This document shows, in pieces, positions 35,280-46,220 of a stretch of DNA of 64,000 nt; the stretch's first letter is position 1; the number at the start of each line of letters is the position of its first letter. Position numbers and translations under genes: made by a program. The notes below the pieces were generated by a model that was not told the DNA's origin, did no database searches, and saw only the letters and a program-made list of their open reading frames with translations. This stretch comes from Thalassocella blandensis. GTDB lineage: Bacteria > Pseudomonadota > Gammaproteobacteria > Pseudomonadales > Cellvibrionaceae. The stretch lies in NCBI GenBank assembly GCA_902141825.1, contig CABFPG010000013.1, positions 62,001-126,000 of the forward strand, in the 5' to 3' direction.

Positions 35280-36539
35280 ATGAATCTCACCGACTTAAAA
35301 ACCAAACCTATTGAAGAACTCATTCAAATTGCCGCGGAAATGGGCATGGAGAATTTGGCGCGGTCGCGCAAACAGGACGTAATTTTCAACATCCTTAAAA
35401 AACACGCGCGTAGCGGCGAGGATATTTACGGTGATGGTGTGCTGGAAATATTGCAGGATGGCTTTGGCTTCCTGCGTTCAGCGGACTCATCTTATTTGGC
35501 CGGCCCAGACGATATTTACGTCTCACCCAGCCAGATACGCCGCTTTAACTTGCGCACGGGCGACACAATTGCCGGGAAAATTCGCCCTCCCAAAGAAGGC
35601 GAACGTTACTTTGCCATGCTCAAGGTTAACGAAATCAACTTCGACAAACCTGAAAACTCGCGCAACAAAATCCTTTTCGAAAACCTCACCCCATTATTCC
35701 CTAACGATCGCATCGTACTTGAAGCCGGTAACGGTTCGTCTGAAGACTTAACGGGGCGCATCATTGATTTAACCTCACCCATAGGGAAAGGACAACGCGG
35801 CCTTATCGTTGCACCACCCAAAGCCGGTAAGACCATCATGATGCAGAACATCGCTCAGGCGATTACACGCAACAACCCCGAGTGCCACCTGATTGTATTG
35901 CTGATTGACGAACGACCCGAAGAAGTGACGGAGATGCAGCGCTCGGTGCGCGGTGAAGTGGTGGCATCTACCTTCGACGAGCCACCATCACGTCACGTAC
36001 AAGTCGCTGAAATGGTAATCGAAAGAGCCAAGCGCCTGTCCGAGCACAAAAAAGACGTTGTCATTCTGCTTGACTCCATTACACGTCTTGCTCGTGCCTA
36101 CAACACCGTAATTCCTTCATCCGGTAAAGTATTGACCGGTGGTGTGGATGCGCACGCACTTGAGCGTCCTAAGCGTTTCTTCGGTGCGGCACGAAACATC
36201 GAGGAAGGTGGCAGCTTATCCATTATTGCAACAGCGCTGATCGACACCGGCTCGAAAATGGATGAAGTAATTTACGAAGAATTTAAAGGTACGGGTAACA
36301 TGGAATTGCATCTTGATCGCAAGATTGCAGAAAAACGTGTTTACCCTGCAATCAACGTGCGTCGTTCAGGCACTCGTCGTGAAGACCTGCTGATGAAAGA
36401 AGATGAATTGCAACGCGTATGGATTCTTCGCAAGCTGCTACACGATATGGAAGACACTGCAGCCACCGAATTTCTGCTTGATAAGCTTAAAGATTTCAAA
36501 ACAAACGATGAGTTCTTCTTATCGATGAAATCCAAATAA
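35280..36539 (+). CDS. rho: Transcription termination factor Rho
   Basis: The start is set at ATG 35280, which gives 419 aa and the MNLTDLK N-terminus matching E. coli Rho in length and sequence. The in-frame ATG at 35262 adds six residues. The N-terminal helical and cold-shock-like RNA-binding domains include [17 protein letters not shown]. The Walker A segment is PPKAGKT (near residue 180), followed by [13 protein letters not shown] and the Q/R-loop region [20 protein letters not shown]. It is a hexameric RNA-dependent ATPase that ends transcription. ubiD follows 44 bp downstream. Confidence 0.98.
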   Translation: MNLTDLKTKPIEELIQIAAEMGMENLARSRKQDVIFNILKKHARSGEDIYGDGVLEILQDGFGFLRSADSSYLAGPDDIYVSPSQIRRFNLRTGDTIAGKIRPPKEGERYFAMLKVNEINFDKPENSRNKILFENLTPLFPNDRIVLEAGNGSSEDLTGRIIDLTSPIGKGQRGLIVAPPKAGKTIMMQNIAQAITRNNPECHLIVLLIDERPEEVTEMQRSVRGEVVASTFDEPPSRHVQVAEMVIERAKRLSEHKKDVVILLDSITRLARAYNTVIPSSGKVLTGGVDAHALERPKRFFGAARNIEEGGSLSIIATALIDTGSKMDEVIYEEFKGTGNMELHLDRKIAEKRVYPAINVRRSGTRREDLLMKEDELQRVWILRKLLHDMEDTAATEFLLDKLKDFKTNDEFFLSMKSK

Positions 36540-36583
36540 ATTCTTGACGAATTCATTCACCTTAAAGCACAAAGACCCGGTTT

Positions 36584-38050
36584 ATGCAGTTTAAAGACCT
36601 CAGAGATTTTATCGATCAACTTGAAACTCTCGGCCAACTTAAACGCATAAACCACCCTGTCGATCCCAACCTGGAAATGACCGAAATTTGCGACCGCACG
36701 CTTCGCGCGGGCGGTCCGGCTTTGCTTTTCGAAAATGTAATCGGGCACGAGATTCCCGTGCTGGCAAATTTATTTGGCACGACTGAACGCGTAGCTTTGG
36801 GGATGGGGCAAAGTTCCACCGAAGCCTTGCGTGAAGTCGGCGAACTGCTGGCATTCTTAAAAGAACCCGAACCGCCAAAAGGGTTGCGCGACGCCTGGGA
36901 AAAAATGCCCATCTTCAAGCAAGTTCTTAACATGGCACCCAAGGTAGTCAGCAAAGCCGCCTGCCAGCAAGTGCAGCTTACTGCTGAACAGGTCGACTTA
37001 TACCAGCTTCCCATTCAGACCTGCTGGCCAGGCGATGCCGGCCCACTGGTTACCTGGCCACTGGTCATTACCAAAGGCCCCAATAAAGAACGGCAAAACC
37101 TCGGGATTTATCGCATGCAACTTATCGCTAAAAACAAGTTGATTATGCGCTGGTTAAGCCACCGAGGCGGCGCTTTGGATTTCGCTGAGTTTCAAAAACA
37201 ACACCCAGGTGAGAACTACCCCGTATCCGTCGCACTCGGTGCAGACCCAGCAACCATTTTGGGAGCGGTCACACCTGTGCCAGATACCTTGAGCGAATAT
37301 GGTTTTGCCGGCTTACTTCGCGGCAGTAAAACCGAAGTGTGTAAAAGCCTCAGCAATGACCTTCAGGTACCAGCGTCTGCGGAATTTATTTTAGAAGGCT
37401 ACCTCGCCCCAGGGGAATTCGCCGATGAAGGCCCCTTCGGTGATCACACCGGATATTACAACGAAGTAGAGCGCTTCCCAGTATTCACCGTCGAAAAGAT
37501 CACTCACCGACAACAACCCATTTACCACAGTACTTATACCGGACGTCCGCCCGATGAACCCGCGATTCTTGGCGTGGCTTTAAATGAAGTATTTGTACCA
37601 CTGCTGAAAAAACAATTTCCTGAAATCGTGGATTTTTACCTGCCACCCGAGGGCTGCTCTTATCGCATGGCAGTGGTGACCATGAAAAAGCAATACCCCG
37701 GACATGCTAAACGCGTAATGATGGGCGTTTGGTCTTTCCTGCGCCAGTTCATGTATACCAAGTTTGTGATTGTCACCGATGATGATGTCAATGCTCGCAG
37801 CTGGGAAGATGTTATCTGGGCACTGACTACTCGCGTTGATCCAACACGCGATACGACACTGGTCGATAACACACCGATAGATTATCTGGACTTTGCATCA
37901 CCCGTCAGCGGTCTGGGCTCGAAAATGGGCATTGACGCCACCAATAAATGGCCAGGCGAAACCTCACGTGAATGGGGCACTCCCATCAGCATGAAACAGG
38001 AAGTTAAAGATAAGGTCGACAGTATCTGGGATGAACTGGGAATCTTTTAA
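36584..38050 (+). CDS. ubiD: 4-hydroxy-3-polyprenylbenzoate decarboxylase UbiD
   Basis: This 488-aa enzyme uses prenylated FMN to decarboxylate the ubiquinone precursor. Family segments include [62 protein letters not shown] and [13 protein letters not shown]. The length is close to E. coli UbiD. The position after rho is conserved with Pseudomonas. It probably shares the rho transcript or has a promoter in the 44-bp gap. Confidence 0.97.
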   Translation: MQFKDLRDFIDQLETLGQLKRINHPVDPNLEMTEICDRTLRAGGPALLFENVIGHEIPVLANLFGTTERVALGMGQSSTEALREVGELLAFLKEPEPPKGLRDAWEKMPIFKQVLNMAPKVVSKAACQQVQLTAEQVDLYQLPIQTCWPGDAGPLVTWPLVITKGPNKERQNLGIYRMQLIAKNKLIMRWLSHRGGALDFAEFQKQHPGENYPVSVALGADPATILGAVTPVPDTLSEYGFAGLLRGSKTEVCKSLSNDLQVPASAEFILEGYLAPGEFADEGPFGDHTGYYNEVERFPVFTVEKITHRQQPIYHSTYTGRPPDEPAILGVALNEVFVPLLKKQFPEIVDFYLPPEGCSYRMAVVTMKKQYPGHAKRVMMGVWSFLRQFMYTKFVIVTDDDVNARSWEDVIWALTTRVDPTRDTTLVDNTPIDYLDFASPVSGLGSKMGIDATNKWPGETSREWGTPISMKQEVKDKVDSIWDELGIF

Positions 38051-38176
38051 TTTCTTGCGTCGTATTTTGAATTCTTTTTCTGAGTTCTTTTTTAAGTTAT
38101 TTTTCCCTATTCTTTTCTCTAGCATTTTTGCTAAATCAAGCTCGCTCCGTCTTTTGCTGCAACCTGCTATATTCGC

Positions 38177-38209
38177 TGTGCCAGCCACAATAAATGCAAC
38201 ACTGGCACA
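38177..38209. terminator. Inverted repeat between convergent ubiD and hemY, possible terminator
   Basis: TGTGCCAG and CTGGCACA are perfectly complementary over eight bases with a 17-base loop. Only a delayed T-rich stretch follows on the plus side. Position between convergent genes supports a termination role, but the structure is weak. Confidence 0.35.
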
Positions 38210-38220
38210 ACCGTTATCTT

Positions 38221-39438
38221 TTAATTTTTTGCAACCGCCAGTTCCAGCCCGCGACGATAAAACACTTGGCTTTTTTCAGCATCACCGAGCTTCGCCATTA
38301 AGGTTGCCAGTTCAGCGTAGACTTCGGGGCGCGGCTCAAGGCGCAGACTTTTTTCGAAATAGTCTTTAGCTTTGCCCCACAATTCGTTTTTCACACTCAA
38401 ACGCCCCAGGCAAAACAATAGGTGAGGATCATCAGGATGTTGTTCCAGCCAACGCTCAGCATAGCTCAACTGTAATTTGTAATCACTTGTCGCCAAGCGG
38501 CCGTAAAGCTCCACCACTCCTGCATGCCACTCATTTTTTAAAGACTTACGCAAAAGAACTTCGGCACGGTCATCCTCGCCAAGGCGAGCCAGCAAAGTGC
38601 AATACAAGCCCACAATACGCGAGTTTAATTGAGCGGTTTTCGGTAACGATTTCCACGCACTTTGCAATTTCTCTAATGCCTCTGCAGTTTTCGGCTCGGC
38701 AATACTGTGCTGCAGTACGAGTGCGTTCAGGTAAGACATATAAGTATTTTCTTCCAGCACACTGTATTGTTGCTCTCCTTGTAAAGGCAGGAGTTTAACC
38801 TGCGGCAACAAGTTTATCAGCGCTGGCCAGTCGTGCTGGTGAATATATATTTGACGATACAGGTCGACAACTGCCGGGTGCTTTTTCTCCTTTGCAGTCA
38901 AACCATCCAACAACGCTCGCGCCTGTGCCATTTCTTTTTTTGCCATCAACACGCGCGTTCGGTTTACGGCCAATGCCGTGGTATTTTTCTCCCCGGATTT
39001 CGCCGCGCTTTTTTCCGCCTGATCCAACAGTGCCTCAGATTCATCGACCAAACCCAAATCTAAAGCGCTGCGTGCTGCCATCAACGAGTGAACATAAGAT
39101 TTTTCGCCCACTTGCTGGTCTTTCGCCTGCTTTACAGCGGACAGTTCTTTTTTAGCCGTAAGCAGATCACCTTCCACATAGTGCAACAGGCCTGCCTGAG
39201 ATTTTTTCTCGTTACGCCGAAAAGAAAAAGCTTTACCTTTTGCAATCACACTAAATAACGTACGGTAAATATAAATTGCCAGAAAAGTAGCGAGTATGAT
39301 GCTTACCAAAGCAAACCAGAAACTGGTAACAATGGTGAAATTGCCAAGATTCACCAGGACATACCCTGAATCCTGCTGCATAAAATGCACGAGCAGGGCA
39401 CCCAGAAGAATGACAACAAAACTGAACAGTAAAGGCAT
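38221..39438 (-). CDS. hemY: HemY: heme-biosynthesis-associated TPR membrane protein
   Basis: This 405-aa protein has two N-terminal hydrophobic helices (about 1-20 and 38-60) followed by a helical region of TPR type (AALDLGLVDESEALLDQAEK, YAERWLEQHPDDPHLLFCLG, YFEKSLRLEPRPEVYAELA). This is the gammaproteobacterial HemY, not protoporphyrinogen oxidase. GAGGG precedes the start and the gap to hemX is two bases, so it is the last gene of the hemCDXY operon. Its exact biochemical role is unsettled. Confidence 0.95.
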   Translation of the reverse strand: MPLLFSFVVILLGALLVHFMQQDSGYVLVNLGNFTIVTSFWFALVSIILATFLAIYIYRTLFSVIAKGKAFSFRRNEKKSQAGLLHYVEGDLLTAKKELSAVKQAKDQQVGEKSYVHSLMAARSALDLGLVDESEALLDQAEKSAAKSGEKNTTALAVNRTRVLMAKKEMAQARALLDGLTAKEKKHPAVVDLYRQIYIHQHDWPALINLLPQVKLLPLQGEQQYSVLEENTYMSYLNALVLQHSIAEPKTAEALEKLQSAWKSLPKTAQLNSRIVGLYCTLLARLGEDDRAEVLLRKSLKNEWHAGVVELYGRLATSDYKLQLSYAERWLEQHPDDPHLLFCLGRLSVKNELWGKAKDYFEKSLRLEPRPEVYAELATLMAKLGDAEKSQVFYRRGLELAVAKN

Positions 39439-39440
39439 TG

Positions 39441-40865
39441 TTATTGCCCTCTCGCATCTGGCTTGGCATCACCCACACGATGCAGATCAATAATATAGCC
39501 TTGCAGCAATTCCAGCGATGCACTTATATCCGGCATACTGCGTACAATATTTTCCTGCTCAATGCTTTCAATCTGCTTAACAAAGTTTTGTGCTTTTTTT
39601 GAATTTGGAAAATAGGTTTTAATCCAGTCTTTGGTCTGCTCAAGACTCTGGCGATACACATCCTGCTGCTCTCGCAATAACGCTAACTGAGCTCGTTCAA
39701 TCATCATCCGTAAATTCTGCTGTAAAAAGCCCGCTTCATTCGGCGGCAACAGCGGCGTTGGCTTTTGATCAAAAGAATAAACTTGAAAAAAACTTTTAAG
39801 CTTTTCACCAAAATCGGACAAGCCACGCCCAATTTTTTTATACCAGGGCACATCATCCAGCTTACTGAGTTCTTTCACGCGATCATCATTACTTAATTGC
39901 ATGGACTCGATTTGTTGCTGCATGGTCGGATTGACCGGCAGACTTTCCACTTGCCCCGCCATCGCCACCAGACTTAAATAAATCCCTTCCACATCGATTT
40001 TCTCTGTCAAACGCAATGCGGCCAGATCTTTTTTGACTTCACGTCGAATTGAAAATAGATCGGGATCACTCAAATCTCGCAAAATTGCATCGGCCTCCGC
40101 CAGCAACGCAGCTGCACCCTCCGCATTTTTTTCTATCAAGACACGCTGATTGGCTAACTTCAACAAATACTCAGCCTCCGCCAACAACCAGTCTTCACGT
40201 GAGGTGGTGGACATGGAGCGCAGACGTTTATTTTGCGCAACCAGTCTCTGATCGAGATCGGAAATAATTTGCTTTAACTCGTTGTTCGCCTGCTGCAATC
40301 CCTGAATTGCAGCAGCCTGTTCTGTTTTGGCCTGACGCAAGGCGGCGGCAGAGCGTGTTTCCGCTGCGCCAAGTTGCTGTTGCAATTCACTTATCTGACC
40401 GCGCTGCTGAGCCATCAGATCTTTGCCATAGCGCATCAGGTAGGCACCAGCGGCAATCGCCAGACACAACACGATAAACATAAACACCACAAACCAAAGC
40501 GTCAGACGACTGGTCTTAACTGGCTGAGCATCCGCAGCTTTCTTAACTTTTGGCTTTTTCTCGTCAGGCGTGACAGTGCTGGTCTTGGTGGTGCGAGGCA
40601 CATCTGCGGCAGACACCCGCTCCGATTGATCGACGCTGGCGTTATCACGTTCTGAACTCTCAGCCACAACTGGCTCATCAGTTTCTTGCGCAGCGTGCTT
40701 GTCCGTTTTCTCATCCGCATCACCGTCAACTTCAGCGGGAGTCTTATTCGTAACAGAGGATGCGGTGGACGATGGTGATTCACTTTCCTGCTTGGCCAGA
40801 CCTTCTTCAACACCGGTGTCTGACTTTTGCTTGTCGTCTTCGTTATTTTGGGTTTTATCCGTCAT
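39441..40865 (-). CDS. hemX: HemX: membrane protein of the heme operon
   Basis: This 474-aa protein has an acidic, Lys/Thr/Ser-rich cytoplasmic N-terminus to about residue 120. A single transmembrane helix (LWFVVFMFIVLCLAIAAGAY) follows, then a coiled coil (QQRGQISELQQQLGAAETRS) and the HemX domain with LAEAEYLLKLANQRVLIEKN and ALLREQQDVYRQSLEQTKDWI. It is sometimes labelled uroporphyrin-III methyltransferase, but no methyltransferase motif is seen. It is four bases from hemD and two from hemY. It probably helps organise the pathway at the membrane. Confidence 0.95.
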   Translation of the reverse strand: MTDKTQNNEDDKQKSDTGVEEGLAKQESESPSSTASSVTNKTPAEVDGDADEKTDKHAAQETDEPVVAESSERDNASVDQSERVSAADVPRTTKTSTVTPDEKKPKVKKAADAQPVKTSRLTLWFVVFMFIVLCLAIAAGAYLMRYGKDLMAQQRGQISELQQQLGAAETRSAAALRQAKTEQAAAIQGLQQANNELKQIISDLDQRLVAQNKRLRSMSTTSREDWLLAEAEYLLKLANQRVLIEKNAEGAAALLAEADAILRDLSDPDLFSIRREVKKDLAALRLTEKIDVEGIYLSLVAMAGQVESLPVNPTMQQQIESMQLSNDDRVKELSKLDDVPWYKKIGRGLSDFGEKLKSFFQVYSFDQKPTPLLPPNEAGFLQQNLRMMIERAQLALLREQQDVYRQSLEQTKDWIKTYFPNSKKAQNFVKQIESIEQENIVRSMPDISASLELLQGYIIDLHRVGDAKPDARGQ

Positions 40866-40869
40866 ATAG

Positions 40870-41682
40870 TTACTCAGTTGAGGAAATCAGCTGCTCCAGA
40901 CGCTGCCACATACTGGCTTCGCTGGCGTTATGCGCACTCACCACTTGTTTAAAACCAAGTTCATGGGCCAATTGTTTTACACGTTCGCTTGGCACTAACA
41001 GTTGAAGTTGCTGCCATTCAGCCAAAGCATTTTGTTGCACCACCTGATAAAGGTTGTGCAGGGTTTCGCCGCTGAAAACACTGACAAGATCGCCGCTCAC
41101 ATCAATCTGGCTGGCGACAAAAGACTGATGCGCAGTCGCTGGCAGTTTGCGCCAATACAATTCACAGTGTTCAACACTTGCGCCAGCGCTTTGTAACGAT
41201 TCCTGCAGGGTAGTTCGACCGCCCACACCGCGAAAAATCATAATTTTTTTGTGCTGTACCGTTTCATCACTGGCCAGTGCCATATCCTGCAACAGCGCTT
41301 CACTTGTCATAGCGGAGGCATCATCAACGCTGCGAATCCTGCCAACGCCGCAATACAGCTTGTCGAAAGTTTGCTGTAACACCTCTTGCGTTTTTTTCCC
41401 AACGCACAGCATTTCTACCTGCACAGGAAATTGCGGCCAATACTGTTCTATCCATTCAAAGGCGAAACGCACCGCGTTTTGACTGACAAAAATAATGCAG
41501 GCCTGTTCATCTAAACGCAATATCTGCTGTTTGATTTTCTGCTGAGATTGCGCGTCGCTGACCGGCTCAATCTCAAGCAGGGGAATGGTTTGCGTTGCAA
41601 TTCCCTGTTGCGCCAACCGCGCCTGCCAGGACTGCACCTGGTGTGCTGGACGCGTGATAAAAACGCGGTTAACTGTTGCCAT
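40870..41682 (-). CDS. hemD: Uroporphyrinogen-III synthase
   Basis: ATG at 41682 (270 aa) gives the family's usual length, with a weak GGAT upstream. The open frame continues to 41787 inside hemC but is not needed. It opens [17 protein letters not shown] and contains [36 protein letters not shown] and [14 protein letters not shown], matching HemD. It closes hydroxymethylbilane with inversion of ring D. The start codon lies inside the end of hemC (14-base overlap), implying translational coupling. Confidence 0.95.
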   Translation of the reverse strand: MATVNRVFITRPAHQVQSWQARLAQQGIATQTIPLLEIEPVSDAQSQQKIKQQILRLDEQACIIFVSQNAVRFAFEWIEQYWPQFPVQVEMLCVGKKTQEVLQQTFDKLYCGVGRIRSVDDASAMTSEALLQDMALASDETVQHKKIMIFRGVGGRTTLQESLQSAGASVEHCELYWRKLPATAHQSFVASQIDVSGDLVSVFSGETLHNLYQVVQQNALAEWQQLQLLVPSERVKQLAHELGFKQVVSAHNASEASMWQRLEQLISSTE

Positions 41683-42598
41683 AGACATCCGCAAGAATTT
41701 TATCGGCTCCGGCAGCCAGTAGGCGTTTTGCCAAAGCGATCCCCATCTCTTCACCGCTGGAAGCTGGCCCTGTACTCTCATCTTCAATCAACAGGCTGCC
41801 ATCTGGCGCGGCAACCAGGGCACGCAACCAGAGGTTTTCACCCTGATGCACCGCAAAACACCCAATAGGCACCTGACAACCGCCTTCCAGTGTCCTATTC
41901 ACCGCGCGCTCAGCCACTACCTGTTCGGCGGTTAAGGCGTGATGCAAAGGCTGAAGTAACGCAACGGTATCGGTATCCTTCAGGCGACACTCAATGCCAA
42001 CCGCCCCTTGGCCACCGGCAGGCAGGCTTTGCTCAGGACTTAAATAACTGGCTATACGATCATGCATTTCCAAACGCTTTAACCCTGCAGCCGCGAGAAT
42101 AATGGCATCGTATTCACCTGCATCCAGTTTTGCCAGCCGCGTCTGTACATTGCCGCGCAAGAAGGTCACTTGCAGATCCGGGCGATGTTTCAACAGCTGA
42201 CTTTGACGACGCAAACTGGAAGTACCAACCACACTGCCCGCAGGAAGATCATCTACCGTGGCGTATTGGTTTGAGACCCAGGCATCCCGTGGATCTTCAC
42301 GTTCACAAATCACAGCAAGTCCCAGCCCTTCGGGAAATTCCATCGGCACATCTTTCATGGAGTGAACCGCAATGTCCGCGTCATCTGCTAACATGGCCTG
42401 TTCCAATTCTTTGACAAACAGGCCTTTGCCTCCCACTTTGGCGAGAGGAACATCCAGAATTTTGTCGCCTTTGGAGGTAAGTGGATACAATTCCACGTTT
42501 AACTCCGGATGAAATGCTTCAAGTTTTTGCTTGACGTATTCTGCTTGCCACATGGCTAGCGGGCTTTTGCGCGTGGCAATTCTTAAGGTTTTTTTCAT
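41669..42598 (-). CDS. hemC: Porphobilinogen deaminase
   Basis: This 309-aa enzyme opens [19 protein letters not shown]. It carries [32 protein letters not shown] and the dipyrromethane-cofactor cysteine Cys241 in EGGCQVPIG. It polymerises four porphobilinogen units to hydroxymethylbilane. It is the first gene of the hemCDXY operon and lies 86 bp downstream of algR on the same strand, as in Pseudomonas. Confidence 0.98.
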   Translation of the reverse strand: MKKTLRIATRKSPLAMWQAEYVKQKLEAFHPELNVELYPLTSKGDKILDVPLAKVGGKGLFVKELEQAMLADDADIAVHSMKDVPMEFPEGLGLAVICEREDPRDAWVSNQYATVDDLPAGSVVGTSSLRRQSQLLKHRPDLQVTFLRGNVQTRLAKLDAGEYDAIILAAAGLKRLEMHDRIASYLSPEQSLPAGGQGAVGIECRLKDTDTVALLQPLHHALTAEQVVAERAVNRTLEGGCQVPIGCFAVHQGENLWLRALVAAPDGSLLIEDESTGPASSGEEMGIALAKRLLAAGADKILADVYGNS

Positions 42599-42684
42599 TC
42601 ATCAACCACTGTTTATTTCGTATTTTCAAGTTTCACGCATGATACCAGATGAAACTGGCGAAACGCTGTAGACCCCTGCAATGA

Positions 42685-43425
42685 TTATAATGTGGTAAGC
42701 AGGGTTTTAATTTCGGTGAGGTGACGGCGACTAACCATCGGGCGGAACTCGGAGTCTTTCAACTTGATCTCGTAACGTCCCGTTTTGTCTTTTTCTATAC
42801 CCAAAATATGCTGTTTACTGACCAATGCATTGCGGTGTACGCGAGCGAAGACTTCCGCGAATTCCGTTTCCAATTCCTTCAGGGTTTCATCGATCAAGGT
42901 TTCGCCGTTTTTATGCACTACGGTTACATATTTTTGGTCCGCGACAAAACAGTAAACATCTTCCAGCGGGATTAATTCAACACCTTTACGCGATTTGGCC
43001 GTAATATTCTGGCGTGCACTGCCAAGCTCAGGCTTGCCATTTTCGAGCTGTGAGCGCTGCACCTTGTTAAGTTTTTTGGCTTTTTCCAGTGCTTGAGCCA
43101 ATTGCTCTTTTTGCACAGGTTTGACAATGTAACCTACTGCCTCAACTTCAAATGCCTGCAGCGCGTATTCATCATAGGCGGTACAAAATATAATGGCGGG
43201 CGGTTCGGACATTTCAGAAATTTCTCTCGCCGTCGCCATACCATCTTTGCCCGGCATGGAGATGTCGAGAAAGAGTAAGTCGGGGTCCAGCAATTCAATT
43301 GCGGCCAAAGCTTCATCCCCGCTGGCCGCCTCACCGATGACTTCACACCCCTCAATATCATTGAGCAGACGGATTAAACGCTGGCGCGCAAGATTTTCAT
43401 CGTCTATTACCAGTATGTGCATCAT
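42685..43425 (-). CDS. algR: LytTR-family response regulator AlgR
   Basis: This 246-aa protein has an N-terminal receiver (VIDDENLARQRL, phosphoacceptor D54 in LFLDISMPG, VKPV with the Lys). A C-terminal LytTR DNA-binding domain follows (GVELIPLEDVYCFVADQKYVTV, ETEFAEVFARVHRNALVSK, MVSRRHL). Two ATG codons are adjacent at the start. In Pseudomonas AlgR controls alginate, type IV pili and other surface traits. Here only the regulator is present, and the targets are unknown. algZ lies 38 bp upstream. Confidence 0.93.
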   Translation of the reverse strand: MMHILVIDDENLARQRLIRLLNDIEGCEVIGEAASGDEALAAIELLDPDLLFLDISMPGKDGMATAREISEMSEPPAIIFCTAYDEYALQAFEVEAVGYIVKPVQKEQLAQALEKAKKLNKVQRSQLENGKPELGSARQNITAKSRKGVELIPLEDVYCFVADQKYVTVVHKNGETLIDETLKELETEFAEVFARVHRNALVSKQHILGIEKDKTGRYEIKLKDSEFRPMVSRRHLTEIKTLLTTL

Positions 43426-43463
43426 GAGTAGTTTCGGCCTTTGTTATTCGGTGTATTAGCGCG

Positions 43464-44567
43464 TTATTCGAACACAGGATATCGCACCACAGTGGAAAAA
43501 CAATTCTCTTGCTCTTCCACATATAGTTTAGCGTCCAAACCAAAGTGAGCCTCTAACCGGTTTCGAATATTTTGCAATGCGATTCCGTTTCCCTGCAGCC
43601 CTTGTAACTCTCGCGCCTGTGAATCCACGGGGTTCTTAATCACAATGTTGACGGTTCCCATCAGGGTTGCGGAGTTTTTGGCATCATTTGCCAGACTCGC
43701 TTTTGCCGCACTGAATTTTCCTTTGGTAAAAGGCACAAACGCGACACTTATTTCGACCAGGCCACCACCCGGGATAGGTTGCACGCCATGGTTAATGGCA
43801 TTTTCAATAAGCGGCTGCAATGTAAGACTGGGAATTGTCAGTTTTTCTCCCAGTAACTCGACCTCCCAGGAGACTCGCAAGCGATCACCAAGGCGAATTT
43901 GTTCAATCGAGATAAATTTCTCGCACAGACGAATTTCATCTTCAATCGGCACCAGACCGGGCTCGCTTAAACTCGAGCGAAACAGCTCGGACAGATCCAC
44001 CACCATTTTTTCCGCTGCATCCGGATCAATCGCAATTAAGCTGGCAATACTGTTCATACTGTTAAACAGAAAGTGAGGGCGGATTCGCGATTGCATCGCT
44101 TGGATTCGCGAGCGCAACTCGGCTTGCTCACGATTCTGCAATTGCTGTTGCAGATAAAAATACCGCAGCACAAGTCCCGCGAAAATCGCCGCTACTATGA
44201 GGTTGTTCCACAGTGAAGTGGCGATATCGAACTCGTCGATATCCAGCCAGGCACCAATGATGGTAAATAACACGGTAAAAAACATCACGATGCCAAAACT
44301 GACAGATCCCGCAACAACGCCATTTTGCTTTTTAAACCAGGGACGAAGCGGGCAGATACAGGCTGCGCTGACCAGCATCACCCATTGCACAAGAAAGGAC
44401 ATGGAGCCAAAAAACAACCAGTCAAAATCTTCAATGCCGCGATTAATAATGACAAACGCAAAAGCTAAAAGCTCACCGACCAGAATTAAAAAGAACACCG
44501 CCTGCACTTCGCACAGGTTGGGCAAAAAATCTCCTTTGCCACTTTCCCGTTCCATTTGTTTTAACAT
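43464..44567 (-). CDS. algZ: LytS-type sensor histidine kinase AlgZ/FimS
   Basis: This 367-aa protein has four to six N-terminal transmembrane segments (to about residue 137), then a short coiled coil. The His_kinase domain RIRPHFLFNSMNSIASLI has His165. The ATPase part has LTLQPLIENAINHGVQP (N-box) and GNGIALQNIRNRL (G-box). GAGGCG precedes the ATG. It pairs with the LytTR regulator immediately downstream and is divergent from argH, exactly the Pseudomonas fimS/algR arrangement. Confidence 0.93.
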   Translation of the reverse strand: MLKQMERESGKGDFLPNLCEVQAVFFLILVGELLAFAFVIINRGIEDFDWLFFGSMSFLVQWVMLVSAACICPLRPWFKKQNGVVAGSVSFGIVMFFTVLFTIIGAWLDIDEFDIATSLWNNLIVAAIFAGLVLRYFYLQQQLQNREQAELRSRIQAMQSRIRPHFLFNSMNSIASLIAIDPDAAEKMVVDLSELFRSSLSEPGLVPIEDEIRLCEKFISIEQIRLGDRLRVSWEVELLGEKLTIPSLTLQPLIENAINHGVQPIPGGGLVEISVAFVPFTKGKFSAAKASLANDAKNSATLMGTVNIVIKNPVDSQARELQGLQGNGIALQNIRNRLEAHFGLDAKLYVEEQENCFSTVVRYPVFE

Positions 44568-44719
44568 CGCCTCGCCTCGATTGAGCCGGTATAATGCCGG
44601 ACCTTATGAACGTATTGTGCTTAACGGACCGCAGAGGTAGGGTACATTTGCCTGTTGCGCGCGCAAATCGGTAAGCAAAATACGTGACTTTTTCGTTTTT
44701 TAGGACTGTAGCATATACC

Positions 44720-46123
44720 ATGAGTGAACAAGAGAATTCCGTCAAACCCTGGGGAGGGCGTTTCAGTGAAGCCACTGATGCCTTCGTAGAACGCTTTACC
44801 GCCTCGGTAAGCTTTGATCAGCGCATGGCCATGCAGGATATTCGCGGTTCAATTGCTCATGCCACTATGCTGGCCGCTGCCGGGGTTCTGAACGAAGAGG
44901 AAAAAGATTCCATCATCAAAGGACTACAGGACATAGCCCAGGACATCGACAGCGGTAATTTCAGCTGGTCGGTCAAACTGGAAGATGTTCATATGAATAT
45001 CGAAGCCGAGCTGACCAAGCGTATTGGCATCACCGGCAAGAAGCTACATACCGGTCGCTCCCGTAACGACCAGGTTGCGACAGACATTCGTCTTTATTTG
45101 CGGGATGAAATTGATCTGATCAGCCGTGAGCTCACTCGTCTGCAGGCGGGCATACTCGATCTCGCCAAGCGCGAAAACGACACCATCATGCCGGGGTTTA
45201 CACACCTACAAACCGCGCAACCTGTAACCTTTGGTCACCACCTGATGGCCTGGTATGAAATGCTTGAGCGCGATTATGGCCGCTTGCATGATTGCCGCAA
45301 ACGCCTTAACAACAGCCCATTGGGCGCCGCCGCTCTGGCTGGCACAACCTACCCCATCGATCGTGAAATGACGGCCAGTTTACTGCAGTTTGACGCGCCG
45401 ACTCGCAACTCTCTGGACTCTGTCAGCGACCGCGATTTCGCCATTGAATTCTGCGCCTTCGCTTCCGTGCTGCTTACCCACTTGTCACGTGCGAGTGAAG
45501 AGCTGGTACTGTGGACCTCGGCCCAGTTTAACTTTATTGACCTGCCAGATCGCTTCTGCACTGGCTCGTCCATCATGCCGCAAAAGAAAAACCCGGATGT
45601 ACCCGAGCTGGTTCGCGGTAAAACCGGTCGCGTTAACGGCCACTTGATCAGCCTGTTGACCCTGATGAAATCTCAGCCCCTGGCTTACAACAAAGACAAT
45701 CAGGAAGACAAAGAGCCTGTCTTTGATGCTGTCGATACAGTCAAAGACTGTCTGCGTGCATTTGCCGATATGGTGCCCGCAATCAAAGCCAACAAAGCCG
45801 CAATGTACGAGGCGGCCAAGCGTGGTTTTTCCACTGCCACCGATCTTGCCGACTACCTGGTACGCAAAGGTATTCCCTTCCGCGACTCTCACGAAATAGT
45901 GGGTAAGTCAGTCGCGTACGGCATTGAGCAAGCGAAGGATTTGTCGGAAATGAGCCTGACAGAACTACAACAATTCTCCAACCAGATAGATCAGGACGTA
46001 TTCGATGTACTGACGCTGGAAGGTTCAGTCGCTGCGCGGGATCATCTCGGTGGTACTGCACCAGCACAAGTGAAACAAGCGATTGCCCGGGCGCAGGAAG
46101 CACTTAAGGCCAGAGAGTCCTGA
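44720..46123 (+). CDS. argH: Argininosuccinate lyase
   Basis: The start at ATG 44720 (467 aa) fits the family; the frame extends upstream to 44684. It carries [46 protein letters not shown] and the fumarase-superfamily signature [12 protein letters not shown]. It cleaves argininosuccinate to arginine and fumarate. A TATAAT at 44590-44595 within CCGG inverted flanks could be its -10 element, but no good -35 was found. A terminator lies at 46145-46183. Confidence 0.97.
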   Translation: MSEQENSVKPWGGRFSEATDAFVERFTASVSFDQRMAMQDIRGSIAHATMLAAAGVLNEEEKDSIIKGLQDIAQDIDSGNFSWSVKLEDVHMNIEAELTKRIGITGKKLHTGRSRNDQVATDIRLYLRDEIDLISRELTRLQAGILDLAKRENDTIMPGFTHLQTAQPVTFGHHLMAWYEMLERDYGRLHDCRKRLNNSPLGAAALAGTTYPIDREMTASLLQFDAPTRNSLDSVSDRDFAIEFCAFASVLLTHLSRASEELVLWTSAQFNFIDLPDRFCTGSSIMPQKKNPDVPELVRGKTGRVNGHLISLLTLMKSQPLAYNKDNQEDKEPVFDAVDTVKDCLRAFADMVPAIKANKAAMYEAAKRGFSTATDLADYLVRKGIPFRDSHEIVGKSVAYGIEQAKDLSEMSLTELQQFSNQIDQDVFDVLTLEGSVAARDHLGGTAPAQVKQAIARAQEALKARES

Positions 46124-46144
46124 TATTCAGCAGAGAGGAATGAT

Positions 46145-46183
46145 GGACCCACGCAATCGATCTCATATGCGTGGGTCCTTCTT
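46145..46183 (+). terminator. Rho-independent terminator after argH
   Basis: GGACCCACGCA (46145-46155) pairs perfectly over eleven bases with TGCGTGGGTCC (46168-46178), with a 12-base loop. TTCTT follows. The stem is strong and the T tract short. It lies between argH and the convergent crc. Confidence 0.85.
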
Positions 46184-46220
46184 ATTGGCTATTTATCGGC
46201 AAGTCTGTTTATCGGCAAGG

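Noticed and set aside
39441-40865. HemX as uroporphyrinogen-III methyltransferase
   Set aside because: No SAM-binding methyltransferase motif; the protein is a membrane-anchored coiled-coil protein.
42685-44567. Alginate production inferred from algR/algZ/algC
   Set aside because: These genes are kept in many non-alginate gammaproteobacteria; no alginate polymerisation or export gene is in the window.
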